Shown: positions 18,823-31,619, numbered from the stretch's first letter. The stretch is 64,000 bases of DNA from Rhizobium sp. S152 (GCF_030380735.1 NZ_JAUDRZ010000001.1:124001-188000); one strand, 5' to 3'. Numbers and translations are program-made. Notes: a model not told the origin generated them from the sequence alone.

Positions 18823-20076
18823 TTACTCCGCCGCCGTCCTGCTCTGGCCGAAACGCTTCTCGATGTAATCGGCGACCAGCGCCTCAAAATCACCGGCGAT
18901 ATTCGGTCCGCGCAGCGTCATCGCCTTCTGCCCGTCGATATAGACGGGTGCGGACGGGCTTTCGCCGGTTCCGGGAAGCGAAATGCCGATATCGGCATGC
19001 TTGCTCTCGCCCGGACCGTTGACGATGCAGCCCATGACCGCGACGTTGAGCGCCTCGACCCCAGGATACTTGTCGCGCCAGACCGGCATGTTCTTGCGCA
19101 GGTCGTTCTGGATGTTCTGCGCCAACTCCTGGAACACGGTCGAGGTCGTGCGGCCACAGCCGGGACAAGCGGCAACGACAGGAATGAACTGGCGGAAGCC
19201 CATGACCTGCAGGATTTCCTGCGCCACCTGCACCTCCCGCGTGCGGTCGCCATTCGGCTCCGGCGTCAGCGACACTCGGATCGTATCGCCGATGCCGTGT
19301 TGCAACACATATCCCATGGCGGCCGACGAGGCGACGATGCCCTTCGACCCCATGCCGGCTTCGGTGAGGCCGAGATGCAGCGCATGGTCCGAGCGCTCCG
19401 ACAGCATGGAATAGACCGCGATCAGGTCCTGCACCTGGCTGACCTTGGCCGACAGGATGATCCGGTTGCGCGGCAAGCCGATCTCTTCGGCGAGATTGGC
19501 CGAGATCAGCGCCGACTGCACGATCGCCTCGCGGGTGACCTGACGAGCCGAGAGCGGCGAGCCGGCGGCTGAATTCTGGTCCATCAGAGCGGTCAGCAGC
19601 TCCTGGTCGAGCGAACCCCAGTTGACGCCGATACGCACGGGCTTGTCGTAGCGGATCGCCATCTCGATGATGTCGCCGAACTGCTTGTCCTTCTTGTCCT
19701 TGAAGCCGACATTGCCGGGATTGATCCGGTACTTCGCCAGCGCCTCGGCGCAATCGGGATGATCAGCCAAGAGCTTGTGGCCGATATAGTGAAAGTCGCC
19801 GACCAGCGGCACATCCATGCCGAGACGTAGCAACCGGTCGCGGATGCGCGGCACGGCGGCTGCACTCTCGTCGCGATCGACGGTGATACGAACAAGCTCG
19901 GAGCCCGCCTTGTAGAGAGCGGCCACCTGGGCGACCGTGGCGTCGATATCGGCGGTGTCGGTGTTGGTCATCGACTGGACGACGACGGGCGCGCCGCCTC
20001 CGACGATGACGCCACCGACATCGACGGCGACGGACGCCCGGCGCGGTTTCGGATCAAAATCCGTAGCTGAAGACAT
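18823..20076 (-). CDS. ispG: 4-hydroxy-3-methylbut-2-en-1-yl diphosphate synthase
   Basis: Converts MEcPP to HMBPP in the non-mevalonate isoprenoid pathway using a [4Fe-4S] cluster. The N-terminal TIM-barrel half has [19 protein letters not shown]. The cluster cysteines are in [12 protein letters not shown] and [12 protein letters not shown]. Length from the start at 20076 is 417 residues, normal for GcpE; an upstream in-frame ATG at 20124 adds 16 residues that look non-native. It lies convergent to the LysE gene and is the second isoprenoid gene in this part of the window after ispA. Confidence 0.95.
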   Translation of the reverse strand: MSSATDFDPKPRRASVAVDVGGVIVGGGAPVVVQSMTNTDTADIDATVAQVAALYKAGSELVRITVDRDESAAAVPRIRDRLLRLGMDVPLVGDFHYIGHKLLADHPDCAEALAKYRINPGNVGFKDKKDKQFGDIIEMAIRYDKPVRIGVNWGSLDQELLTALMDQNSAAGSPLSARQVTREAIVQSALISANLAEEIGLPRNRIILSAKVSQVQDLIAVYSMLSERSDHALHLGLTEAGMGSKGIVASSAAMGYVLQHGIGDTIRVSLTPEPNGDRTREVQVAQEILQVMGFRQFIPVVAACPGCGRTTSTVFQELAQNIQNDLRKNMPVWRDKYPGVEALNVAVMGCIVNGPGESKHADIGISLPGTGESPSAPVYIDGQKAMTLRGPNIAGDFEALVADYIEKRFGQSRTAAE

Positions 20077-20175
20077 GGATAGAGCTCTTGAACCCTTAAA
20101 TTTCGTGCCTTTCAGGTGGATCATGACCGCCCGCTTGTCAACCCGCGGCGCCTATCACTTTGTTTGACTGCGGGT

Positions 20176-21369
20176 TTAATGGCCGCCCCCGGAAATGCCG
20201 TCGGCATAACGCGCCAGATTGGAAAGCGCCAGCACAACAAGCAGAAGCACCGGCAATGCCATGAAGACCACGGAGAAGCCGATATGTTCCGCTACGAAGC
20301 CGATGGCCGACGGCGCCACCAGCATGCCGGAATAGCCCATCGTGGTCACGACGGAGAGACCGATGCCTGCCTTCAGGTGCGGAATGTTGCCGGCGGCCGA
20401 AAAGGCGATCGGCACCATGTTGGAAATACCGATGCCACAGAAGGCAAAGCCGAGGATGGCAATCTCGGCATTCGGAGCAAAGGCTGCCAGCAGCATGCCA
20501 GCGATGGCAAACAGGGTGCAAATCCTGAGCGTCCTGACACCGCCGAAGCGATCGCGAACCAGATCGCCCGCAAAGCGCATGACAGCCATCGTCAGCGAGA
20601 AGGCCGCGAAGCCGAAGCCGGATAGCGCGATGGAGGCGCCGAGTTCCTCGCGGAGATAGAGCGCACCCCAATCAAGCACCGCCCCTTCAGGCACCATCGA
20701 GAACAACGCCACAAGGCCGAGCAGCCAGGGCAGTGGCACCATCGGCAGCCGTGTCTTCTCTTTCTTCGTGTCGGGATGCGGCTGGTCGGCTAGTAGCATG
20801 TTCCAGGCAACGGCAAGCGTGATCGCGGCAAGAACCGTGGCGACCACGGCATGCGAGAGCACGCCGAAATGCGCGATCAGAAGTCCGCCGAGACCGGCGC
20901 CGATCAACCCGCCAAGGCTCCAGAAGGCGTGGCAGGACGACATGATCGCCCGCCGCATCGATTGCTCGACGGCAACCGCATTGGCATTCATGGCGACGTC
21001 CATGGCACCCATGAAGCCGCCGAACAGGAAGATCGCGATCGCCGCCGTCAGCACGTTGGGCGCAAGCGTCAGCGCCAGCAAACCCGGCAGCAGGCAAACG
21101 GCCATGACCAGCACGACGAGCCTCGATCCATGCCGCGCGATCTGCGCGCCGGCGATCGGCATCAGCGTCAGCGAACCGATGCCGAGCACCAGGATCATCA
21201 GCCCGAGGTGAAACTTGCTGAGCTCCAGCCGTTCGGCGAATTCGGGGATCTTCGGCGCCCAGGAACCGACCGTGAAGCCATTGATCAGGAACAGCAGCGA
21301 CACCGCCGTCCTGTTCTTGGTAACGTAGCCGCTTCTCACCGGAAGCGCCGTGTTGACGTGATTATCCAT
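20176..21369 (-). CDS. MFS transporter, YbjJ-like
   Basis: A 397-residue major facilitator with about 12 membrane segments. The opening LLFLINGFTVGSWAPKIPEF is typical of the YbjJ/InaA-like sugar-efflux-type MFS group, and FGGFMGAMDVAMNANAVAVE and SSCHAFWSLGGLIGAGLGG are recognisable family stretches. Start is uncertain among in-frame codons from 21399 to 21369; 21369 has GGAAGA directly upstream. It is 62 bases downstream of the DeoR-type regulator on the same strand, so the regulator probably controls it. Substrate unknown, perhaps a sugar or sugar phosphate derivative. Confidence 0.85.
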   Translation of the reverse strand: MDNHVNTALPVRSGYVTKNRTAVSLLFLINGFTVGSWAPKIPEFAERLELSKFHLGLMILVLGIGSLTLMPIAGAQIARHGSRLVVLVMAVCLLPGLLALTLAPNVLTAAIAIFLFGGFMGAMDVAMNANAVAVEQSMRRAIMSSCHAFWSLGGLIGAGLGGLLIAHFGVLSHAVVATVLAAITLAVAWNMLLADQPHPDTKKEKTRLPMVPLPWLLGLVALFSMVPEGAVLDWGALYLREELGASIALSGFGFAAFSLTMAVMRFAGDLVRDRFGGVRTLRICTLFAIAGMLLAAFAPNAEIAILGFAFCGIGISNMVPIAFSAAGNIPHLKAGIGLSVVTTMGYSGMLVAPSAIGFVAEHIGFSVVFMALPVLLLVVLALSNLARYADGISGGGH

Positions 21370-21431
21370 ATCTCTTCCCATATGCACTGGCACCGGCACT
21401 CCTCGTCCGGCGCGTCATTGAACGATATCTA

Positions 21432-22211
21432 TTAGGTTTCGCCGGCAACCAGCGTCTTGCAGCCGAGATCGCGGTAGCGCGCCAGCATCTGAGGATCGGC
21501 ATCGCGCTCGACCACGAGGCAGCCGCAATCGGCGGCAGAGAGAACGCCATGCGGCGCGGCCGTGCCGAACTTGTCCGAGGTTACGGCGACAAGCACCTGC
21601 CGGCTTTTGGTCGCTACGAAGCGCTTGAATTCCGCGTCCTCGAAACCGAAGACGGTGACGCCGGCTGCGATATCGACGCCGCAGGCGCCGAGAATGCAGA
21701 GATCCGGCGACAGCGGCTCCATGTCGCGCATCGCCTTGGCGCCCAGCGCACCCCCCACCTGCCGATCGATCAATCCGCCGATCAGGATGACGTTGACGAG
21801 CGGCTTGTCGATCAGCGCCGCGGCAATGGAAGGCGCATTGGTGACAGCCGTCAGCGGCAGATCCATCGGTAGCGCCATGGCGATCGCAAGGTTCGTACTG
21901 CCGGCATCGAAGAACACGGTCATATCGGGCGCGATCTGCGAGACGGCAGCCGCGGCCAGCGCCTGCTTGCGGTCGCGCGCGATACCGACCCGGTGATTGA
22001 GGCTGCCGCCCGCAGGCGAGATCGGCAGCGCGCCGCCATATACGCGCTCGCAGAGCCCCGCCGCCGCCATCTCGCGCAGGTCGCGGCGCACCGTATCCTC
22101 GGATACGCCGAATTCCGCCGCAAGCTCGGCGGCAAGCACCCGCCCATGCGTCTGCAGCTTGCGCGAAATGACGCTCTTGCGCTCCTGCAGAAGAAGTTCG
22201 TTCGTGTTCAT
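21432..22211 (-). CDS. DeoR-family transcriptional regulator
   Basis: A 259-residue repressor-type regulator. The N-terminal winged helix (about 5-57) contains LAAEFGVSEDTVRRDLREM. The C-terminal DeoRC sensor domain (about 75-235) has FFDAGSTNLAIAMAL, TNAPSIAAAL, GACGVD and VTSDKFG. DeoRC domains bind phosphorylated sugars. The downstream MFS gene on the same strand is the likely target. The 240-base gap to the divergent cystine-type ABC operon holds several palindromes that could be operators for either unit. Confidence 0.9.
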   Translation of the reverse strand: MNTNELLLQERKSVISRKLQTHGRVLAAELAAEFGVSEDTVRRDLREMAAAGLCERVYGGALPISPAGGSLNHRVGIARDRKQALAAAAVSQIAPDMTVFFDAGSTNLAIAMALPMDLPLTAVTNAPSIAAALIDKPLVNVILIGGLIDRQVGGALGAKAMRDMEPLSPDLCILGACGVDIAAGVTVFGFEDAEFKRFVATKSRQVLVAVTSDKFGTAAPHGVLSAADCGCLVVERDADPQMLARYRDLGCKTLVAGET

Positions 22212-22233
22212 GCCGTATTTAGCCTGACCAATC

Positions 22234-22314
22234 TCAATTCGATTGAATCATGCATAAACCGATACAAACGTGCAAACAAGCGGCGATCATCAAATCGTCG
22301 CTTCACATTGTGAA
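22234..22314. promoter_or_regulatory. Palindrome cluster between the DeoR gene and the ABC operon
   Basis: Three dyads lie close together: TCAATTCGATTGA at 22234-22246, AAGCGGCGAT/ATCGTCGCTT (10-bp stem, 6-base loop) at 22278-22303 and TTCACATTGTGAA at 22302-22314. They sit in the divergent promoter region and are plausible operator sites. Which protein binds is not known. Confidence 0.35.
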
Positions 22315-22451
22315 ACACTGAACACCAAATCCGTGATAAATGAGAAAAATATTCGCAGTTGCCGATTTTCTTTGCAGTTTTTGACGCATCGCGGCATCGG
22401 CTTTTCTGCGATTTTCCAGCCATCGAACACACTGGTGAATTGGACAGACAC

Positions 22452-23225
22452 ATGAACCTCCTGAAGACCCTCGCCACCGCAGCCCTGATCCAGGCCGCCG
22501 CCCTGATGCCGGCACTGGCCGGCGAAAACCTCGCCGCGATCCAGTCCGCGGGCGTGCTGAAGATCGGCACCGAAGGCACCTACGCCCCGTTCACCTTCCA
22601 TGACGACAGCGGCAAGCTTGTTGGTTTCGACGTCGAGATCGGCGAGGCAGTCGCCGCCAAGCTCGGCGTCAAGGCCGAGTTCGTCGAAGGCAAGTGGGAC
22701 GGCCTGATCGCCGGCATCGACGCCAAGCGCTACGACACCGTGATCAATCAGGTCGGCATCACCGATGCGCGCAAGCAGAAGTACGACTTCTCCGAGCCCT
22801 ATATCGCCTCCAAGGCCGTGCTCATCGTTCGCGATGGCGACGACAGCATCAAGACCTTCGCCGATCTCAAGGGCAAGAAGTCGGCGCAGTCGCTGACCAG
22901 CAACTTCGGCAAGCTCGCCGAGCAGTCCGGCGCAGAACTCGTCGGCACTGACGGCTTCGACCAGTCGATCCAGCTGGTATTGACCAAGCGCGCCGACGCC
23001 ACGATCAACGACAGCCTGTCCTTCCTCGACTTCAAGAAGCACAAGCCTGACGCACCGGTGAAGATCGCTGCACAGCAGGAAAACGCCGACTATTCCGGCA
23101 TCATCGTTCGCAAGGGCGAGCCGGAACTGGTCGAGGCGATCAACAAGGCACTCGTCGACATCAAGGCCGATGGTACCTACAAGAAGATCTCCGACAAGTA
23201 TTTCGGCCAGGACGTCTCGAAGTAA
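22452..23225 (+). CDS. Amino acid ABC transporter substrate-binding protein (cystine type)
   Basis: A 257-residue periplasmic binding protein with a signal peptide (about 1-23, cut after ALA). GVLKIGTEGTYAPFTFHDDS and WDGLIAGIDAKRYDTVINQV are typical of the family-3 polar amino acid binding proteins, and the whole protein reads closely like E. coli FliY/TcyJ, so cystine or a related amino acid is the likely ligand. It begins the binding protein-permease-ATPase set, but a terminator-like repeat element separates it from the permease. That arrangement would give excess binding protein over the membrane parts. Confidence 0.92.
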   Translation: MNLLKTLATAALIQAAALMPALAGENLAAIQSAGVLKIGTEGTYAPFTFHDDSGKLVGFDVEIGEAVAAKLGVKAEFVEGKWDGLIAGIDAKRYDTVINQVGITDARKQKYDFSEPYIASKAVLIVRDGDDSIKTFADLKGKKSAQSLTSNFGKLAEQSGAELVGTDGFDQSIQLVLTKRADATINDSLSFLDFKKHKPDAPVKIAAQQENADYSGIIVRKGEPELVEAINKALVDIKADGTYKKISDKYFGQDVSK

Positions 23226-23245
23226 TTCGAAACGATCAGCTAGAT

Positions 23246-23394
23246 CCCCTCCCCAACCCCTCCCCACAAGGGGGAGGGGCTTTTTATTGGGCGCTTTGCA
23301 ACTAAATCCGACATGAGCGCCGGCGGTAATTGCCTTTGCACGCACGGTGCCGCCTCTTAGCCCCTCCCCCTTGTGGGGAGGGGTTGGGGAGGGG
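23246..23394. repeat. 149-bp element with 36-bp perfect inverted repeats
   Basis: Bases 23246-23281 are exactly the reverse complement of 23359-23394. Each arm is C/G-rich (CCCCTCCCC blocks) and has its own internal hairpin. The 77-base centre has no open frame of note. The structure resembles short intergenic repeats dispersed in rhizobial genomes; no transposase is present, so if mobile it would depend on outside functions. Only one copy is in this window. Confidence 0.85.
23257..23286 (+). terminator. Terminator-like hairpin in the left arm of the repeat
   Basis: CCCCTCCCC and GGGGAGGGG form a 9-bp stem with loop ACAAG, followed by CTTTTTATT. It lies 31 bases after the binding-protein stop codon and should reduce transcription into the permease and ATPase genes. 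Confidence 0.7.
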
Positions 23395-23438
23395 TATTCA
23401 ACCTCGAACCTTATGAACCCCGCAAAAAGGGAACGCCC

Positions 23439-24119
23439 GTGCCCCACTGGCTTCAACTGATGGCGGATTCGCTCGTGCCTCTACTCTGGGCCGGGCTGGT
23501 CTTCACCATTCCGCTGACATTGCTGTCCTTCACCTTCGGATTAATCCTCGGGCTCGCAACCGCCATCGCCCGCCTGTTCGGCGCGGCTCCTCTGGTGGCC
23601 ATTGCTCGCTTCTATGTCTGGGTCATCCGCGGCACGCCGCTTCTGGTCCAGCTTTTCGTGATCTTCTACGGCCTGCCCAGCATCGGCATCCTGCTCGACG
23701 CCTTTCCAGCAGCGCTGATCGGCTTCACTCTCAATATCGGCGCCTACAGCTCCGAGATCATCCGCGCCGTCATCTCCTCCGTGCCCAAGGGCCAGTGGGA
23801 AGCTGCCTATTCGATCGGCATGAGCTGGCGCCAGGCGATGAGCCGCACCATCCTGCCGCAGGCTGCCCGCGTCGCCGTGCCGCCGCTGTCGAACACTTTC
23901 ATCTCGCTGGTCAAGGATACCTCGCTGGCAGCCGCCATCACCGTGCCCGAACTCTTCCAGGCAGCCCAGCGTATCGTCGCCACCACCTATGAACCGCTGA
24001 TCCTCTATATCGAGGCGGCGCTGATCTACCTGGCGCTGAGCTCCGTGCTCTCGGCCCTGCAGGTCAGGCTGGAGCGCCGCTTCGCCCGCTATGGCGGCAT
24101 GCTGGAGGCAAACGCATGA
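23439..24119 (+). CDS. Amino acid ABC transporter permease
   Basis: A 226-residue inner-membrane permease of the HisMQ/GlnP type with about five membrane spans. The conserved YVWVIRGTPLLVQLFVIFYGLP and the EAA loop (EAAYSIGMSWRQAMSRTILPQA, about 120-141) that contacts the ATPase are present. The start GTG at 23439 follows AAAAAGGGA at good spacing, just after the inverted-repeat element; an ATG at 23460 is a weaker alternative. Its stop overlaps the ATPase start by ATGA. As the only permease gene, it probably acts as a homodimer. Confidence 0.92.
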   Translation: MPHWLQLMADSLVPLLWAGLVFTIPLTLLSFTFGLILGLATAIARLFGAAPLVAIARFYVWVIRGTPLLVQLFVIFYGLPSIGILLDAFPAALIGFTLNIGAYSSEIIRAVISSVPKGQWEAAYSIGMSWRQAMSRTILPQAARVAVPPLSNTFISLVKDTSLAAAITVPELFQAAQRIVATTYEPLILYIEAALIYLALSSVLSALQVRLERRFARYGGMLEANA

Positions 24120-24877
24120 TCGAGCTTGATAACATCGAAAAGCGCTTTGGCGACGCGGTCATCCTGAAGGATATCAGCATCCGCATTCCCGAAGGCAGCG
24201 TCACCGCGCTCGTCGGCCCCTCGGGCGGCGGCAAGAGCACACTTCTGCGCTGCATAAACCTTCTGGAAATCCCGACGGCGGGAACGATCCGCCTCGGCGA
24301 GGAAACGCTGACCTTCAAGCCCGGTCAGAAGACCAGCTGGCCGGCGATCCAGAAGATCCGCCGCCAGACCGGCATGGTCTTCCAGAATTTCCAACTCTTC
24401 CCGCACCAGACAGCGATCGAAAACGTCATGGAAAGCCTGATCACCGTGCTCAAATGGCCTAAGGACAAGGCCCGCGACCGCGCCATGGAACTACTGACCA
24501 AGGTCGGCATGGCCCACAAGGCTGATGCCTGGCCCTCTACGCTGTCGGGCGGCCAGCAGCAGCGCGTAGCGATCGCCCGCGCGCTCGCCCCCTCGCCCCG
24601 TGTCCTTCTCTGCGACGAGCCGACATCGGCGCTCGATCCGGAACTCTCGGCCGAAGTCGTCGACGTGCTCGGCCGCCTCGCCAGCGAAGGCACGACCATG
24701 GTGATGGCAACCCACGACCTGAGGCTCGCTTCAAAGATCGCCAATGACGTCGTGTTTCTGGAAGCCGGAAGCGTGGTGGAGACAGGCAGCGCGCGGAATA
24801 TCTTCACCGCCCCCGAGCGCGAACGCACCAAGCGCTTCATCTCGACCATCACCGACGCCCATAGCTACGATATCTGA
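24116..24877 (+). CDS. Amino acid ABC transporter ATP-binding protein
   Basis: The 253-residue ATPase of the polar amino acid (GlnQ/HisP/TcyN-type) family, energising uptake with the preceding permease. Walker A is GPSGGGKST (near 36-44), the Q-loop VFQNFQLFPHQT, signature LSGGQQQRVAIARAL, Walker B VLLCDEPTSALDPEL, and the switch histidine is in ATHDLR. It overlaps the permease gene by 4 bases, so the two are co-translated. A bidirectional terminator follows, shared with the convergent pyc gene. Confidence 0.95.
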   Translation: MIELDNIEKRFGDAVILKDISIRIPEGSVTALVGPSGGGKSTLLRCINLLEIPTAGTIRLGEETLTFKPGQKTSWPAIQKIRRQTGMVFQNFQLFPHQTAIENVMESLITVLKWPKDKARDRAMELLTKVGMAHKADAWPSTLSGGQQQRVAIARALAPSPRVLLCDEPTSALDPELSAEVVDVLGRLASEGTTMVMATHDLRLASKIANDVVFLEAGSVVETGSARNIFTAPERERTKRFISTITDAHSYDI

Positions 24878-24893
24878 GACCTGCATCCGAATA

Positions 24894-24923
24894 TAAAAAG
24901 GGCGGCCCGAGAGCCGCCCTTTC
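24894..24923. terminator. Bidirectional terminator between the ATPase gene and pyc
   Basis: GGGCGGC and GCCGCCC form a stem around CCGAGA, with an A run on one side and a T run on the other. It can serve both convergent genes. Confidence 0.8.
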
Positions 24924-24942
24924 TGCATGTCGTGATGAATGA

Positions 24943-28407
<3,465 letters not shown>

Positions 28408-28521
28408 ATGCAGTCTCCTCACGGCATAAGAACGGGCAATGCTGCACCCGCGAAAGGAGTCTTAGCGCGGCGTCACGGAAAGTTCAATTTCTCGAACACC
28501 GACAAATTGAATTTCTCTAAA

Positions 28522-29262
28522 CTAGATGATGAGCCCGTGCCGGAAGGCAATTGCAACAGCGTGCTGTCGATTTTTGGCCTTCAGTTTGTCCTGTAGTCCA
28601 TTCATGTACCAATCGACGGTGTGATTTGAGATTTTCAAAAGCTTTCCGATCTCGACCGAGGTCATTCCTTCCGCTAGATATTGGAGGATCTCCATTTCCC
28701 GTCGCGTCAGTCGCGCATCGATGCCCAAGACACTGTCGATCGGCTGCCCACTCCCATTGATCTCCAGGACGCGCCAGAAGGCCTTGCGAGAAACGGCATC
28801 GAACAGGGATATTTCGACAGGAGAGAGATCCACGGTATTTCCGGCAAGGACAAGACTGCCAAGGATCCCCTTTCGCCCTTGGATAGGAAATGTGTAACCG
28901 TCCCTGAGACCGTGAGCTTGCGCATCGGCTATCACGATTTCCATGCGACGGTGATGGGGATCCTTCCGAAAAGCCGCCAACCCATCCCGCCAACGGAAAG
29001 GCTTTTGTGCATGTGCGAGATATCGTACCGCGGGATCCATGACGGCATATTTCTTCGCTTTGTATATTTGGAGCCACGTTTCCGGCATTTTCCCGGCAAG
29101 AAGAATGCCGGCGGCTTCGCCTGTGTCCTTTGAGTATTGCGTCAAAGCGAAATAGTCGAACCCACAGAGCTGGGCGACATGCGCAAGTTCCTCCTCAACA
29201 GCGGAAACCTTGCGGCACCCCTCCAGAACGACAAGCAGTTGAATTAAATAATGAATATTCAC
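28522..29262 (-). CDS. LuxR-family regulator with autoinducer-binding domain (LuxR solo)
   Basis: A 246-residue two-domain regulator. The N-terminal autoinducer-binding domain keeps all six residues invariant among acyl-homoserine lactone receptors: Trp63, Tyr67, Asp76, Pro77, Trp91 and Gly118. The C-terminal helix-turn-helix keeps the three invariant positions (Glu189, Leu193, Gly199 in LTRREMEILQYLAEG). It should therefore bind an AHL. No luxI-type synthase is within the window, so it is an orphan. The start used is GTG at 29262, giving MNIHYLIQ; a TTG at 29316 is less likely. It lies divergent from ndvA, about 324 bases apart. Confidence 0.87.
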   Translation of the reverse strand: MNIHYLIQLLVVLEGCRKVSAVEEELAHVAQLCGFDYFALTQYSKDTGEAAGILLAGKMPETWLQIYKAKKYAVMDPAVRYLAHAQKPFRWRDGLAAFRKDPHHRRMEIVIADAQAHGLRDGYTFPIQGRKGILGSLVLAGNTVDLSPVEISLFDAVSRKAFWRVLEINGSGQPIDSVLGIDARLTRREMEILQYLAEGMTSVEIGKLLKISNHTVDWYMNGLQDKLKAKNRQHAVAIAFRHGLII

Positions 29263-29586
29263 AAAATTGCCCCTGCCCCTTCGGGCCACCAGCCAAGGCC
29301 GCCAAAAGAAGGACAAGCCTCGATAGCAGAACGATTATAGATGCGATAAAATATTAGCGTGCGATCCATTCGATGGTGTCTCAGCATGGCGCATCAACGC
29401 AAGCGAAAATTGTGAGGGTTTGTAATTTCTCCTGAAGATTTCCGGCGTCACAGGATGAGGCTCGACTTTCGACCACTCAAAAAAGCCGAAAAAACCTAGC
29501 TGAACGGCCCGTTAATCGTCGGTTCAGGTAACTTTTTGTAGCATCGCAACATCCACTCATTCGCAGATGCACAAAGAGGTATCGCC
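29263..29586. other. Divergent intergenic region, LuxR solo/ndvA
   Basis: About 324 bases without a gene. It must hold the promoters of both units. I see no convincing lux-box palindrome, no hairpin terminator and no small open frame with a ribosome-binding site. Confidence 0.5.
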
Positions 29587-31350
29587 GTGTCGCTATTCAA
29601 GGTCTATGCAAGAGCTTTGCGCTATCTCGGCGCCTACAAGTTCCGCGTATCCCTGGTCGTTATCGCGAACATCGTGCTCGCCGCGATCACCATCGCCGAG
29701 CCGATCCTTTTCGGCCGTATCATAGATGCAATTTCCGGCAAAGGTGAGGTGAAGCCCATTCTCTTCATGTGGGCTGCCTTCGCCGTCTTCAACACGATCG
29801 CATTCGTGCTCGTCGCCCGCGAGGCGGACCGGCTCGCACACGGACGTCGGGCAACGCTGCTGACGGAAGCCTTTGGCCGCATTATTTCGATGCCGCTGTC
29901 CTGGCATCATCAGCGCGGAACGTCGAACGCTCTGCATACGCTGCTGCGCGCCTGTGAAACGCTGTTCGGCCTCTGGCTCGAATTCATGCGCAATCACCTA
30001 GCGACTGCCGTTGCCATCCTGATCCTGATCCCGACCGCCGTTTCGATGGACCTGCGTCTGTCCGGCGTGCTCGTCGTGCTCGGCATCGCCTACTGGCTGA
30101 TCGGTCGTCTCGTCATGAGCCGCACCAAGGATGGCCAGGCGTCGGTCGAAAACCACTATCACACGGTTTTCTCGCACGTCAGCGACTCCATCAGCAACGT
30201 CTCGGTACTGCACAGCTACAACCGTATCGAAGCCGAAACCAAGGCGCTGCGTTCGTTCACCGATCGCCTGCTGCAGGCCCAGTATCCGGTGCTCGACTGG
30301 TGGGCGCTGGCTGGCGCGATGAACCGCATGGCATCGACCATCGCCATGATGATCATCCTCGTCATCGGTACCGTCATGGTCCAGGCCGGCGAACTGCGCA
30401 TCGGTGACGTCATTGCATTCATCGGCTTTGCCAACCTGCTGATCTCGCGTCTCGACCAGATGCGCCAGTTCGCTTCGCAGATTTTCGAAGCACGTTCCAA
30501 GCTCGAGGACTTCTATACCCTCGAAGACTCGGTCCGTGAACGCGAAGAACCTGCTGGCAATGCCGACATCACCGACGTGAAGGGCGAGGTTGAGTTCCGC
30601 AACGTGTCGTTCCGCTTCGGCAACACGGCACAGGGCCTGCACAACGTGTCCTTTACCGCCAAGGCCGGCCAGACGGTTGCGATCGTCGGCCCGACCGGCT
30701 CGGGCAAGACCACGATGATCAACCTGCTGCAGCGCGTCTATGACCCGGATAGCGGCCAGATCCTCGTCGATGGTCACGATACGACGAAGATCACCCGCAA
30801 GTCGCTGCGCCGCTATATCGCAACGGTCTTCCAGGACGCCGGCCTGCTCAACCGCTCGATCAGCGACAACATTCGCCTCGGCCGGGAGAACGCCACCGAT
30901 GAAGACATGCGCCGTGCGGCTGAAGCCGCGGCCGCCTCGGACTTCATCGAGACTCGCGAAGATCAGTACGACACCCATGTCGGCGAGCGCGGCAACAGGC
31001 TTTCCGGCGGCGAGCGCCAGCGTGTGGCAATCGCCCGCGCGATCCTCAAGGATGCGCCGATCCTGGTACTGGACGAAGCGACGAGCGCGCTCGACGTCGA
31101 GACCGAAAACCGCGTGAAGGCTGCGATCGACAATCTTCGTCAGAACCGCACCACCTTCATCATCGCCCACCGTCTTTCGACGGTTCGTGAGGCCGACAAG
31201 GTTCTCTTCCTCGACAACGGCCGTGTTGTCGAAGAAGGCAGCTTCGAGGAGCTCAGCCAGAGCAACGGTCGCTTCGCCGCTCTGCTTCGCGCAAGCGGAA
31301 TCCTGACGGACGAAGAAGTCCGCAAGGCACACACGACGGAAGCCGCCTAA
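29587..31350 (+). CDS. ndvA: Cyclic beta-1,2-glucan exporter NdvA/ChvA
   Basis: An inner-membrane ABC exporter that moves cyclic beta-1,2-glucan to the periplasm, needed in rhizobia for osmoadaptation and for nodule invasion or attachment. The 587 residues are a six-span membrane domain (READRLAHGRRATLLTEAFG and MPLSWHHQRGTSNALHTLLR are hallmark stretches of ChvA/NdvA) and an ATPase domain with Walker A GPTGSGKTT (about 368-376), signature LSGGERQRVAIAR near 476 and Walker B LVLDEATSALD near 495. The start is GTG at 29587, after AGAGG. A strong terminator follows. The glucan synthase ndvB is not in the window. Confidence 0.97.
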   Translation: MSLFKVYARALRYLGAYKFRVSLVVIANIVLAAITIAEPILFGRIIDAISGKGEVKPILFMWAAFAVFNTIAFVLVAREADRLAHGRRATLLTEAFGRIISMPLSWHHQRGTSNALHTLLRACETLFGLWLEFMRNHLATAVAILILIPTAVSMDLRLSGVLVVLGIAYWLIGRLVMSRTKDGQASVENHYHTVFSHVSDSISNVSVLHSYNRIEAETKALRSFTDRLLQAQYPVLDWWALAGAMNRMASTIAMMIILVIGTVMVQAGELRIGDVIAFIGFANLLISRLDQMRQFASQIFEARSKLEDFYTLEDSVREREEPAGNADITDVKGEVEFRNVSFRFGNTAQGLHNVSFTAKAGQTVAIVGPTGSGKTTMINLLQRVYDPDSGQILVDGHDTTKITRKSLRRYIATVFQDAGLLNRSISDNIRLGRENATDEDMRRAAEAAAASDFIETREDQYDTHVGERGNRLSGGERQRVAIARAILKDAPILVLDEATSALDVETENRVKAAIDNLRQNRTTFIIAHRLSTVREADKVLFLDNGRVVEEGSFEELSQSNGRFAALLRASGILTDEEVRKAHTTEAA

Positions 31351-31376
31351 GACAGGCACTTCACGAAAACGATCAA

Positions 31377-31406
31377 AGCCGGATGGTCCCGCCATCCGGC
31401 TTTTTT
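31377..31406 (+). terminator. Rho-independent terminator after ndvA
   Basis: AGCCGGATGG and CCATCCGGCT form a perfect 10-bp stem around TCCCG, ending in a run of T. Confidence 0.92.
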
Positions 31407-31619
31407 CGTGGCCAACGAGACTGCCTGCTCTCGATCTCCCCGAATGGCCGGCTGCAATCTGTGCAAAGGCATTAGACTAAAGTCATAATCCCAAAGCCGC
31501 TCTCTTTAAGGAAGGTCTTTTCTGTCACAGTCTTATCAGGCGAACCGCGACCAGGGGTATGCTTTGAGGAGAGTATGGTCGCGCGCCGCATTTTCACATC
31601 GTTCTGTGGAGGACAGACA

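Noticed and set aside
18814..18838. Inverted repeat at the end of ispG as a terminator
   Set aside because: It overlaps the ispG stop codon, has a bulge and no T run, so I did not call it.
29998..31395. 465-residue minus-strand frame
   Set aside because: Antisense to ndvA, which is unambiguous.
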